Assembly: GCA_050184295.1 (NCBI GenBank)
Contig: JBFXAM010000054.1
Location: 1-28,779 of the forward strand
Direction of reading: 5' to 3'
Source of the DNA: JBFXAM01 sp050184295
GTDB taxonomy: Bacteria > Planctomycetota > Phycisphaerae > UBA1845 > Fen-1342
DNA: 28,779 bases
A program made the position numbers and the translations under genes. The notes under the pieces were generated by a model that saw only the letters and a program-made list of their open reading frames with translations, was not told where the DNA came from and did not search any database. Shown here one piece after another: positions 13,852 to 22,140 of the stretch. Within the stretch, counting starts at the first letter, position 1. The number at the start of each line of letters is the position of its first letter.

Positions 13852-15957
13852 ATGAACCCGAACGAGGACAGTCAGACAAACGGCGTTGCATTGCAAGTGG
13901 TTGAGGGGGGGGCACTTAGAAGCGTTGCGCGTGGCGGACGGCAGCGGCCGCGGCGGTTGAACGCGCCCGGTCGGAGCTGCGCGGTCGCGGAGCGCACGGC
14001 GGAGATTTGGCCGCGCGCGTGGGTTTGTCGCGGTATGGTGGCGGTCATGGCACTGGGGATTTTCACCCACCCGATTGGGGCATTTGCCCAACTCGACCCC
14101 AACGACCCCTGGCCGAAGTACTGCCATGATGAGCGGAACAGCTCGCGGAGCCCGTTTCGCGGCCCGCACTCGCGGCCCTATCTGCGCTGGTTTGGCGTTG
14201 CGGGACTTGGCGATTCCCCGGCGGATCCGTGCGACAGCACGGGCGACCGGCGCGGCGGCGCCGCGATCGCGAAAGTCAACGGGGCGCGCTACATCTTCGT
14301 CACGGGCAATTTCGGCAGCGACGAGTGCAACGACCCGACCGATACGCCAAAGCTGACCATTTTCCGCTACCACCCGGCGGGTTGGGACAACGACTGCGCG
14401 TGCGAACCGGCGACTCCGGTGGCGACCATCGAGCTCTCCGGCGGCGAGCAGGTGATGTCGACACCGCTGGTGTTGAAACGCACGATCGAAGAGGAGGAGC
14501 ACGTCCGCGTGTTTGTTCAGACGGAGCGCAAGCTGTTCTGTTACGACGTTTCGGAACTCATCGGACCGCTCGGCGGCAGCGGCGATCCGCCGACGCACGT
14601 TTGGACTTACCCGCAGACCGAGTCGTTCGCATCGAACGGCAACTTGCACGCATCCTCACCGACTGGCGGCCGCGTATATGCCGACAGCGGCGGCGATGAC
14701 TTTCTTTACATTCTGGCGGAATTCGCCGACGAAGCGCCCGCCGAAACGACGACATCCTATGTTGTTCGATTGAACCCCGACGCCTCCAATCCAGAGAGTA
14801 CGGCGATGCGCGTCGCCGTGCGCTCCAATGGCCAGAACCTCAGCAGCCCGGCGATCGGCCCGGCCGAGGATGACGCCTACGGCCGGAACTTCGTGTACGT
14901 GACGACGTTCGGCGCAACCACTACGCAGCCGGCGGTCGCGGCGGTCTTCGCGGACATGGACGATGAGGTTATTCACACGGCCGCGATCAGCGCCTGCCCG
15001 CTGATCGACAATGGGTCCTATGGTTCGCCGTCCGTGCACGACTCGATCGTGTCGGGCGAGCCGTCGTTTGTGCCGAACCTCGCGACTGCTGCCCTGGGGT
15101 CGGACGACGGCGGGATCTACACGTTCTCGAACGTGGTCGACGAGACGTCGCCCTACAATTTGACGGAGAAGCACCACGAGTGCTATGACTTCGGGTTCTC
15201 CGGCTTCTTTTCAGGAACGGGCGTGGTCTTCCCCGACCGGCACGTCGTGTTCATTAACGAATCCGGCCTCGTGGTACGTATTTACGATCCGCATGATGAC
15301 GAGTTTACAGACGCTGGCGAGGGTGGGGTCGACATCGGGAAGAACTGGGAGTGGACGCACCTCGCCGGCGACCGGGCGGACCGATTCTATGTGGCCGCGC
15401 CGGGCGGAACGGGCGACGCCGACGGGCGGCGCGTGTTCGCGTTTGAGAACGCCGAAGAAAGTGGCATCGTGCCGCGCGCATGGCTCAATGCGAAGTTCCA
15501 GCCCCCTGATTTCAACGCGGCGCCGTGCGAAACGGAGTTCAACCTGTTTCAGCAGTTCGAAGCCCCCCTCGCCATCGACGAGGACGGCACGCTGATCGTT
15601 TGCAACCGCGGCTTTGTGCTGGCTCTCCGACCGTTGCTCGGCGACCTCGACGGAAATGGCGTCATCGACATCGAACCCGATATTGATGCGTTCGTCCTCG
15701 CGCTCGTGGATCAACCCGAGTGGCAGGAGACGATCGGGCTGCCGCTCGGCGTAAACCTGCTGGGCGTCGGCGACTGTAACAACGACGGCGCGTTCAATAG
15801 CTATGACATTGATTGCATCGAGGACGCGCTCGAGAACCCGCGCGACGTCGGTCCGTGTTCCGGTGAGGAGGAAGAGTCGCAGTCGCGCGGCAGCGCGAAC
15901 ACCGAGTATCTTCAGAGCGTCGTCGCGTGGCTGCGGATGATCTACGGCATGGAGTGA
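13852..15957 (+). CDS. Secreted PQQ-like beta-propeller protein with C-terminal dockerin-like module
   Basis: 701 residues. A long basic N-terminal region leads into a hydrophobic stretch (about 62-81, MVAVMALGIFTHPIGAFAQ), a signal peptide with the extended n-region common in planctomycetes; the ATG at 14035 is an alternative start. Mature protein begins LDPNDPWPKYCHDERNSSRSP, read in part, which resembles the WP-x-F-x-x-D entry of PQQ-like beta-propellers. The following 500 residues contain repeated beta-rich segments with no catalytic motif. From Gly597 there is a duplicated Ca-binding dockerin-like module: GDLDGNGVIDIEPDIDAFVLAL and GDCNNDGAFNSYDIDCIEDAL, read in parts. Probable role: cell-surface or extracellular binding/scaffold protein. 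GAGAGGA lies eight bases before the ATG. The next gene carries the same C-terminal module. Confidence 0.88.
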   Translation: MNPNEDSQTNGVALQVVEGGALRSVARGGRQRPRRLNAPGRSCAVAERTAEIWPRAWVCRGMVAVMALGIFTHPIGAFAQLDPNDPWPKYCHDERNSSRSPFRGPHSRPYLRWFGVAGLGDSPADPCDSTGDRRGGAAIAKVNGARYIFVTGNFGSDECNDPTDTPKLTIFRYHPAGWDNDCACEPATPVATIELSGGEQVMSTPLVLKRTIEEEEHVRVFVQTERKLFCYDVSELIGPLGGSGDPPTHVWTYPQTESFASNGNLHASSPTGGRVYADSGGDDFLYILAEFADEAPAETTTSYVVRLNPDASNPESTAMRVAVRSNGQNLSSPAIGPAEDDAYGRNFVYVTTFGATTTQPAVAAVFADMDDEVIHTAAISACPLIDNGSYGSPSVHDSIVSGEPSFVPNLATAALGSDDGGIYTFSNVVDETSPYNLTEKHHECYDFGFSGFFSGTGVVFPDRHVVFINESGLVVRIYDPHDDEFTDAGEGGVDIGKNWEWTHLAGDRADRFYVAAPGGTGDADGRRVFAFENAEESGIVPRAWLNAKFQPPDFNAAPCETEFNLFQQFEAPLAIDEDGTLIVCNRGFVLALRPLLGDLDGNGVIDIEPDIDAFVLALVDQPEWQETIGLPLGVNLLGVGDCNNDGAFNSYDIDCIEDALENPRDVGPCSGEEEESQSRGSANTEYLQSVVAWLRMIYGME

Positions 15958-15976
15958 ACCTTGGGAGCGCTCCTGC

Positions 15977-15997
15977 GGGCGGGGCGCCGCCCCGCCC
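15977..15997. terminator. GC-rich hairpin after the propeller gene
   Basis: A perfect 9-bp stem GGGCGGGGC/GCCCCGCCC with a 3-nt GCC loop, starting 20 bases after the stop codon. There is no U-tract, so it may be a transcript-stabilising or attenuating hairpin between the two co-oriented dockerin-module genes rather than a classical intrinsic terminator. Confidence 0.5.
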
Positions 15998-16088
15998 ACG
16001 CGAGCATCGCGAACGCAACGGTGGGCGCGCCGGCGTCGGCCCGGCGGCCCGGCGGCGTCGCAATTCAGGAATCTGCGAGGAAATGAAC

Positions 16089-17459
16089 ATGTTCAGAGCG
16101 TGTCTCTGCGCGAGCGCCTCATGTCTTCTGGCGGCCACCGCAATCGCACAGTTGCGCGTGTGCGACTCCGTGGCCATCGGGTCGCAGCGTTACATTCGCA
16201 CCATCCAGGAGCCGAGCGGGTTCGGTTTCTGTCTCGACGGTTCGGTCTCGGCAAACAAAGGGACGGGAGCATTCGCCTTTCAGTACTCCTTGAATCAGCA
16301 GACGTTTTCGGGCTTTATTGTTCACTATGATTCGTTGGGACGCCGACTGCACGAAGCAGTAGCGGTTGATCCGGACGAGGAGTTCGGACCCCGTGCACTG
16401 CGTGCCACGCACTTTGATGGAGTGACCGCACTGACCTGGCCAAGTAGGATCACGCCCCGCGCGATCTTCATGAAGCTCTGCACCACACAAGGCGATCTCT
16501 CGCCCGAGCGGATCATCATCACGCAGGGGCGTGACATTTCCTCGGGGAACTACGCGATTGTGTGCCACGAGAACAACTGGATCGTCGGGATGCACGGGCG
16601 GTATTTCAACAGTGGTCCGGACTACATTTGGATTGATCGGTTTGACGCTTCCGGGGAGTTGATCGCGCCGGAAGCCGAATACCCAGTGCTGACTTACGGA
16701 AATCCGCCTCCGGACTTGGCGGTGCTCGACAGCGGCGAATACGTGCTGGGATTGACCGCCTACGTATATACATCGACCTGGCGTGCGCGAGTACAATCCA
16801 TAGACGGCACGCGCGTTTGGACTGATCCCGGCACCACGTGGGACACGGGCGTGTTCGGTTTGTGTAAACGCCCCGACAACACAGTAAGCGCACTGTACGG
16901 CATTTTTGATGTCGGTGCTGCCTGGTTGATGCATCTGAACACCGCGATGCAGCCGTTGGGCGAACCCATGCCCGTCGCTTTCGCACCGCTTTCGGCGGCC
17001 TTTCGGTCGAACGGAGACTTCGCGTTGCTGGCCCGCCCGTCGGGCAATCAAATCCGCCTGCATCTTTACGATGTCAACGGCCAACCAACGGCATCACCGT
17101 TCAATTTCGTCGCCGGGATAGCCTCGCCCTACCACGACACGGCATCTGTGGAAAAGTCGCTCGCCTACGAGGACGACGGCACGCTCTGGATCTGTTGGCG
17201 CGCCCGCGGCGGTTTCGATGCCAGCAACTACCTCTGCATCCTCAAGCCGTACACGCCCGGCGACGTCAATCTCGACGGCCGCATCGACAACTTCGACATC
17301 GACGCGTTCGTCCTGGCACTGACGGACGCACCGGCATACGAAACCCGCTTCAACATCCCGGCCCACGTGGGCCGCATCCTGGGCGACGTGAACTTCGACA
17401 ACGTGCTCAACAACTTCGACATCGATCCGTTTGTCGAGCTGCTGGTTTCGCAGCCGTAG
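16089..17459 (+). CDS. Secreted protein of unknown function with C-terminal dockerin-like module
   Basis: 456 residues. The ATG at 16089 is preferred over the one at 16083 because GAGG lies eight bases before it; the first ATG would have almost no spacer. MFRACLCASASCLLAATAIAQ is a clear signal peptide ending at an AIAQ site. The body (about 20-385) is beta-rich with repeated W/Y/G-containing strands such as NNWIVGMHGRYFNSGPDYIWIDRFD (in part) and WLMHLNTAMQPLG, suggestive of a propeller or delta-60-repeat-like fold, but I do not recognise a family. Residues 391-456 are the module GDVNLDGRIDNFDIDAFVLAL and GDVNFDNVLNNFDIDPFVELL, read in parts, a pair of EF-hand-like loops shared with the preceding protein. 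Probable extracellular or surface protein. Confidence 0.87.
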   Translation: MFRACLCASASCLLAATAIAQLRVCDSVAIGSQRYIRTIQEPSGFGFCLDGSVSANKGTGAFAFQYSLNQQTFSGFIVHYDSLGRRLHEAVAVDPDEEFGPRALRATHFDGVTALTWPSRITPRAIFMKLCTTQGDLSPERIIITQGRDISSGNYAIVCHENNWIVGMHGRYFNSGPDYIWIDRFDASGELIAPEAEYPVLTYGNPPPDLAVLDSGEYVLGLTAYVYTSTWRARVQSIDGTRVWTDPGTTWDTGVFGLCKRPDNTVSALYGIFDVGAAWLMHLNTAMQPLGEPMPVAFAPLSAAFRSNGDFALLARPSGNQIRLHLYDVNGQPTASPFNFVAGIASPYHDTASVEKSLAYEDDGTLWICWRARGGFDASNYLCILKPYTPGDVNLDGRIDNFDIDAFVLALTDAPAYETRFNIPAHVGRILGDVNFDNVLNNFDIDPFVELLVSQP

Positions 17460-17490
17460 GGAACAGGGAACAGGGGGCGGGGAACAGGGA
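17460..17490 (+). repeat. GGGAACAGG short repeat tract
   Basis: Three near-copies of GGGAACAGG follow the stop codon, separated by G-rich bases, in the 89-base gap between convergent genes. Such tracts are frequent in intergenic planctomycete DNA; no function is supported. Confidence 0.4.
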
Positions 17491-17548
17491 CGAAGAGGTC
17501 AGGGAGTGAAGCGGTAAAGGGGTAGAGGGCACCGGCCGCTGGGCGCCG

Positions 17549-19174
17549 TCATCGGCCGACGCCCAGTTCCACCGGCCTTCGCGGCCGCAGCGCCTGCGTG
17601 CGGTCGATCTGCTTCTGCCAGAGCTCTTCTTCCTGAAAGATGACGCGTTCGAGCAGATCGACGAATTGCGGGTCGAACTGCCGGCCCGCTTCGTTCTGGA
17701 TTTCGTCGAGGGCGGCGCGAATCGAGCGCGACGGGCGATAGGCCCGGTCGCTGGTCATCGAGTCGAACGCCTCCGCGATCGCCACGAGCCGCGAGCCCAG
17801 CGGGATCACCGGGCCGGTCATGCCGGCGGGGTAGCCGGTGCCGTCGAAGCGCTCGCGCAGGTGGCGGATGATGAGGATCTCGGTCTCGAAGACCTTGAGC
17901 GGCTCGAGGATCTTGCACGTCATCGCGGGAACCTGGCGCAGGATCGCGACTTCCTCCGCCGTCAGCGGATCGACCTTTTGCAGCGTGCGGTCGGGCACGC
18001 CGATCTTGCCGAGTTCGTGCAGCATGGCGGCGTTCATCGCGATCGTGCACTGGGCCTCGCTCCAGCCGGCGGCCTTGGCGAGCTGCTCGGTGAAGAACAT
18101 CACGTTTCGTGAGTGCCACGCCGTGTAGGGGTCGCGCGCTTCCAGCGCCTGCACCAGCGCCCAGACGCTCTGAAGGCACATCTCCTTCGCCTGGAGGCTC
18201 AGCGTCACGACCTGCTTGCGAAGCCGCTCGACCTCGCCCAATTGCACGGACGGCTCGGCCGGTGCGTCGCGGTGTTCGTCGCTGCGGACTACGCAGTTGC
18301 GCCCGCGCCGCTTGCCATCATAGAGCGCCTGGTCGGCGAGATTGATCAGGTCGGTGACGCACGCGACGCCGCCGTCGGTCGAGCAGACGACGCCGATTGA
18401 CGCGGTCACGAGGAGCTGCGGTATTTCGGCAATGCGGACGACCTGCGGCAACGCGACCCGGATGCGCTGCGCGAGATGGGTGGCCTCGTCGAGCGGCGTC
18501 TCGGGACAGACGACGACGAACTCTTCGCCGCCATAACGGGCGACCACGTCGCTGTCGCGGACGGTGTCGAGCAGGTGGCGCGCGGTGGCGCGCAGGACGC
18601 GATTGCCGATTTCGTGGCCGTACGTGTCGTTCACGCTCTTGAAGTAGTCGAGATCGAGCAAGAGCAACGAGACGCAGCCGCCGTAGCGGCGTGTGCGGGC
18701 AAACTCGCGGTCGAGCAGCCCGCGAAAATGGCTGTGGTTCCACAGCCCCGTCAATCCGTCGGTGAGGGCCGCGCGGCGGAGGCGCTCCTGAAGGCGATAG
18801 ACGCGCATGCCGTTGCGCAGACAGGCTTGCAGCTCGTCGGCGTCGATGGGCTTGGCGAGAAAGTCGTCGGCGCCGGCGTTGAGGGCGCGGTGCTTGTTAT
18901 CGCGTGTGGCCGACGCGGTCAGGACGATGACGTAGGTGCCGTCGAGCGTGGGGTCGCTGCGAATCTGGCGACAGACTTCGACGCCGTCAAGCTGCGGCAT
19001 GAGCAGATCGCAGATGACGATGCGCGGGTGATGGCGGCGGATGACCGCGAGGCCGTCGGCGCCGTTGGCGGCGCCGATCACGTGGTGGCCGTCGCGGCGC
19101 AGGCGGCGGAGCAAGAGCTCGCGCTCGGCGCCGTCGTCTTCGAGCACACAGATTTCAGCAGCTGGCTCGGACAT
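17549..19174 (-). CDS. Response regulator with GGDEF and degenerate HD-GYP domains
   Basis: 541 residues in three domains. Receiver (about 5-120): acidic pair Asp13/Asp14, phosphoacceptor Asp56 (VICDLLMP), Thr86 and Lys108 (LAKP). GGDEF (about 132-298): DGLTGLWNHSHF, LDLDYFKSVNDTYGHEIGN, and the active-site GGEEF at 215-219, with the inhibitory-site RxxD (Arg206-Asp209) exactly five residues upstream; it should make cyclic di-GMP with feedback control. HD-GYP (about 330-512): His354 and GYP (447-449) are present, but HD is His386-Glu387, the HHHE block is HLRE (438-441) and the usual metal Asp is Glu468, so phosphodiesterase activity is doubtful. The start is the ATG at 19174, placing the receiver at the N-terminus. 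Likely cytoplasmic signalling protein; no partner kinase is nearby. It is divergent from panB. Confidence 0.93.
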   Translation of the reverse strand: MSEPAAEICVLEDDGAERELLLRRLRRDGHHVIGAANGADGLAVIRRHHPRIVICDLLMPQLDGVEVCRQIRSDPTLDGTYVIVLTASATRDNKHRALNAGADDFLAKPIDADELQACLRNGMRVYRLQERLRRAALTDGLTGLWNHSHFRGLLDREFARTRRYGGCVSLLLLDLDYFKSVNDTYGHEIGNRVLRATARHLLDTVRDSDVVARYGGEEFVVVCPETPLDEATHLAQRIRVALPQVVRIAEIPQLLVTASIGVVCSTDGGVACVTDLINLADQALYDGKRRGRNCVVRSDEHRDAPAEPSVQLGEVERLRKQVVTLSLQAKEMCLQSVWALVQALEARDPYTAWHSRNVMFFTEQLAKAAGWSEAQCTIAMNAAMLHELGKIGVPDRTLQKVDPLTAEEVAILRQVPAMTCKILEPLKVFETEILIIRHLRERFDGTGYPAGMTGPVIPLGSRLVAIAEAFDSMTSDRAYRPSRSIRAALDEIQNEAGRQFDPQFVDLLERVIFQEEELWQKQIDRTQALRPRRPVELGVGR

Positions 19175-19509
19175 TCGGTGCGCTCTCGGACGAATCTCGA
19201 AGGGGCGTATGCCCTTCGCCACGGATTTCGCCGCGGGGTTTCGTGCCTGCGCCGGGCGCGGCGCGCAACGTCGTCGGGAGGCGCTGGGCCGCCATCCCCC
19301 TTCACTCCTAATCATGCGATTCGTTTTGCCGACCCGTCGGATGCGGCTTGCAAAGCCGCCGGTTGGGAGCGGGGAGCATTATTCGCCGCTTGGCGGAGAA
19401 TGGTGGTGCTTGGCGGTGCTCGCCTATGATTACAGGAACCGCGGCGCCTGCCCCCTCGCGTTTCGGCGCGTTCGGGCGCCGCTGGAGCGTGCGACCGGAG
19501 AACCATGCG
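19175..19509. other. Divergent promoter region between the GGDEF regulator and panB
   Basis: 335 bases that should hold the start sites of both genes. A 7-bp perfect hairpin GCGGCTT/AAGCCGC (19343-19359, 3-nt loop) lies in its middle. TATGAT at 19425-19430 could be a plus-strand -10 box for panB, but no good -35 box is 17 bases upstream. GCTTGGCGG occurs twice near 19388-19415. No gene is supported in this stretch. Confidence 0.45.
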
Positions 19510-20361
19510 ATGCCCAGCGCTCCCCACCGCCGCGTCGACCTCGCGCAGTTGCGGCGCATGAAAGCCGCGGGCGAGAAGTTCGCGATGCTTACCGCCTACG
19601 ATTATCCGACCGCGCAACTCGCGCAGGCCGCGGGCGTGCACGCGTTGCTCGTCGGCGACTCGCTGGGGTCGGTCCTGCTGGGCCACGAGACCACGCGCGA
19701 CACGCCGCTGGGACTCATGATCTTGCTGGCGGAAGCCGTCCGGCGCGGCGCGCCGGACGTGTATCTCGTCGGTGACATGCCGTACGAGGCGATGGCGGCC
19801 GGCAATGAGGCGGTGATCCGGGCGGCGTTGCGTTTTCGCGACGAGGCGGGCTGCGATGCCGTAAAGATCGAGGTCGGCCTCGAGCACCTCGTGCTCATTC
19901 AAAAGCTGGTGGGCGCGGGGGTCGAAGTCATCGCCCACCTGGGACTGCGCCCGCAGACCATTCTGAGCGCCGACGCGTATCGCGCCCAGGCCCGCGACGA
20001 GCACGCCATTGGCGAGCTCGTGGCGCTCGCGCTGCGCTGCGTCGAAGCGGGCGCCGCGGCGCTGTTGCTCGAAGCCGTCCCGAACGAAGCCTCGGCGGCC
20101 GTGGCCGCGGCGGTCAGCACACCGATCGTGGGCTGCGGCGCAGGTCCGGCGTGCGACGGACACGTCGTTGTGACCCATGACATGCTGGGCCTGGTCGCGA
20201 CGCGCCCGCCCCGATTTGTGCCGGTGCTCGCGAGCGTCGCACGACTTTGCGAGGACGCGATGCGGACGTACGTCGAGGACATCGCGACCAGACGCTACCC
20301 CGCGCCGGAGCACGTCTACCCAATGAAGCGCCAGCCCGTCGACACACCGGCCGGTGCATGA
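19510..20361 (+). CDS. panB: 3-methyl-2-oxobutanoate hydroxymethyltransferase
   Basis: 283 residues, slightly above the usual 260-280. It transfers a hydroxymethyl group from 5,10-methylene-tetrahydrofolate to 2-oxoisovalerate to make ketopantoate, the first committed step to pantothenate and CoA. Signatures: FAMLTAYDYPTAQLA near 24-38, LLVGDSLGSVLLGH with metal ligand Asp50, VGDMPYEA with Asp89, VKIE (Lys119, Glu121), HLGLRPQ at 143-149, LLLEAVP with Glu188, and GCGAGPACDGHVVV at 208-221. The ATG at 19510 is in frame and follows CGGAG by nine bases; an ATG at 19505 is out of frame. Its TGA overlaps the ATG of the methyltransferase gene, so the two are translationally coupled. Confidence 0.97.
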   Translation: MPSAPHRRVDLAQLRRMKAAGEKFAMLTAYDYPTAQLAQAAGVHALLVGDSLGSVLLGHETTRDTPLGLMILLAEAVRRGAPDVYLVGDMPYEAMAAGNEAVIRAALRFRDEAGCDAVKIEVGLEHLVLIQKLVGAGVEVIAHLGLRPQTILSADAYRAQARDEHAIGELVALALRCVEAGAAALLLEAVPNEASAAVAAAVSTPIVGCGAGPACDGHVVVTHDMLGLVATRPPRFVPVLASVARLCEDAMRTYVEDIATRRYPAPEHVYPMKRQPVDTPAGA

Positions 20362-21293
20362 CGACCGCGACGCCGCCGCGCGCGTGCATCGCCTGCGGCG
20401 CGCCGCCGGTGCGCGGGACTGTGCTGCGCAACGGCGTGGCGCTCTTGCGCTGTCCAAGCTGTCGGCTGGAATGGTGGAACTGGACGCAGTTCGACCCGGC
20501 GACGTTCTACAACGAGGACTACTTCCAATCGTCCACGGCCCCGAAAGGCTACGACGACTACGCCGCGATGGAGGCCGGATTACGCCGGACGGCACGCGCA
20601 CGGCTGCGGCGACTCGTTCGCTTGCGGCGCGCGAAGCTCGCGCAGGAGCGCCCTGCGGCGCGCGCGGACGAGTCGTCGGACCGGCCGGCGCTGCTCGACA
20701 TCGGTTGCGGCACGGGAGTCTTTCTCGACGAGGCGCGGGCGGCAGGATTCGCAACCGCGGGCGTCGAGGTCAGCGCGTACGCCGCTGCGCGCGCCGCGGC
20801 TCGCGGGCTGCGCGTGCGAGCGGCGCCCATCGAAGCACTCGTGCTGCCCGAGCGTGCCTTTGACTACGTGACGATCTGGGATGTCATTGAGCACGTCCGC
20901 CACCCGCGGCAGCTCGTCGAGGAAGCGGTGCGCGCCTTGCGGCCGGGGGGCGTGCTCGCGTTGTCGACGGGCGACGTGACGTCGTGGTGTGCGCGGCTGA
21001 GCGGCGCGCGATGGCACCTGTACAACCTGCCGGAGCATCTGTTTTTCTTCTCGCCGGACGCGCTCCGCCGATTGCTGCACGACGCCGGCGCGCAGGTGCA
21101 CGAATCGCGGTACGAGGTGAACTGGGTTCCGATGGCGTATCTGCTCGAACGCCTCGGCAAGTCGCTGCGCGGGCCGCGCCCGACGCCGACCGCGAGCGCA
21201 CCGGCGGCCGGCGGCGGCGTATCGCGCTGGTGCAACCTGGTGGTTCCGGCTACGCTCTTTGACGTGCTCGGCGTCTACGCGTTCCGTACGTGA
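20358..21293 (+). CDS. Zinc-ribbon class I SAM-dependent methyltransferase
   Basis: 311 residues. An N-terminal zinc ribbon (Cys10, Cys13, Cys32, Cys35) with the CPSCRLEWW ending precedes a Rossmann methyltransferase domain. SAM motif I is LLDIGCGTGVFL (about 112-123), and a post-motif DVIEHVRHPRQLVEEAVRALRPGGVL segment follows as in the Methyltransf_23 group. C-terminal features HLFFFSPDALRRLLHDAG are also typical. Members of this branch with an N-terminal ribbon are common near polysaccharide and natural-product genes; the substrate here cannot be named. The ATG overlaps the panB stop (ATGA at 20358-20361), and birA starts four bases after its own stop, so it is the second gene of a compact operon. 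Confidence 0.92.
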   Translation: MTTATPPRACIACGAPPVRGTVLRNGVALLRCPSCRLEWWNWTQFDPATFYNEDYFQSSTAPKGYDDYAAMEAGLRRTARARLRRLVRLRRAKLAQERPAARADESSDRPALLDIGCGTGVFLDEARAAGFATAGVEVSAYAAARAAARGLRVRAAPIEALVLPERAFDYVTIWDVIEHVRHPRQLVEEAVRALRPGGVLALSTGDVTSWCARLSGARWHLYNLPEHLFFFSPDALRRLLHDAGAQVHESRYEVNWVPMAYLLERLGKSLRGPRPTPTASAPAAGGGVSRWCNLVVPATLFDVLGVYAFRT

Positions 21294-21297
21294 AACC

Positions 21298-22140
21298 ATG
21301 CACCTCCCGCTCTCCCCGACCACTCTCCTGCCCGACGGACCGCTGACGAGGCTCGGAGCGCGGATCGTGAATCTCGCGGAGATCGATAGCACCAACGCGT
21401 TCCTGCTGAAGCACGCCGCCGCACTGCCCGACGGCACGATTGCGACCGCCGAGGTGCAGACGGCGGGGCGCGGCCGTCAGGGCCGCCGCTGGTCCGCGCC
21501 GCGCGGGTCGTCCGTGCTGCTGAGCGCTTTGTTGCACGAGCCCGCGGGTTCGGTTTTGCATGCCTGGGCAACACTGGTGGCGGCGCTCGCAGTGCGGGAT
21601 GGCATCGCCGCGTCGACCGAATGCCGGCCGACGCTGCGCTGGCCCAACGACCTGGTCGTCGGAAGGCGGAAGCTCGCCGGCGTGCTGGCCGAGTCGGCGC
21701 CGTTTCCGGCGCGCGAGCCCGGGGGCCGCATCGACGCGGCGATTGCGGCCGGCGGCGCCACGCGGGCGCTGGTGATCGGCATCGGCGTGAATTGCCTTCA
21801 ACAACGTGGGCACTTCAGCGCGGAGCTTGCGGAAAAGGCGACGTCGCTCGAGATCGAGTCGCAGAAGCCGGTCGCGCGGACCGCGGTCGCGGCGGCGATT
21901 CTTCGGGCCCTCGACGCGTGGCTGACGACGGCGGCCGCCGGTGCGGCCGGGCGCGAACAGCTGCGCAGCGCGTGGCGCTCGCATTGCCAGGACATCGGCA
22001 ATCACGTGCGAGTGACCGAGGACGGGCGCGCTTACAGCGGCACCGTGCTCGACATCAACGACGAAGGTGACCTGATTCTCCAACTCGACGAAGGCGGGAG
22101 GCGACACTTTGGCGCGGCGATCACGACGCGGGCCTGGTGA
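21298..22140 (+). CDS. birA: Biotin-[acetyl-CoA-carboxylase] ligase, short form
   Basis: 280 residues. It activates biotin with ATP and attaches it to the carboxyl-carrier lysine of biotin-dependent enzymes. Motifs: IDSTNAFLL at 29-37, the biotinyl-AMP loop GRGRQGRRW (57-65), RWPND (114-118) with KLAG (Lys125), and GIGVNCLQQ (161-169). A small C-terminal SH3-like domain follows from about 232 (GNHVRVTEDGRAYSGTVLDI, in part). There is no N-terminal helix-turn-helix, so it is a group I ligase that cannot repress biotin genes. The ATG at 21298 is four bases after the methyltransferase stop. Its 3' end overlaps the start of the membrane-protein gene by 32 bases. Confidence 0.95.
   Translation: MHLPLSPTTLLPDGPLTRLGARIVNLAEIDSTNAFLLKHAAALPDGTIATAEVQTAGRGRQGRRWSAPRGSSVLLSALLHEPAGSVLHAWATLVAALAVRDGIAASTECRPTLRWPNDLVVGRRKLAGVLAESAPFPAREPGGRIDAAIAAGGATRALVIGIGVNCLQQRGHFSAELAEKATSLEIESQKPVARTAVAAAILRALDAWLTTAAAGAAGREQLRSAWRSHCQDIGNHVRVTEDGRAYSGTVLDINDEGDLILQLDEGGRRHFGAAITTRAW
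22096..22101 (+). promoter_or_regulatory. Shine-Dalgarno site for a TTG start inside birA
   Basis: GGGAGG, seven bases before the TTG at 22109, located within the last codons of birA. It supports a TTG start for the overlapping membrane-protein gene. Confidence 0.55.
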
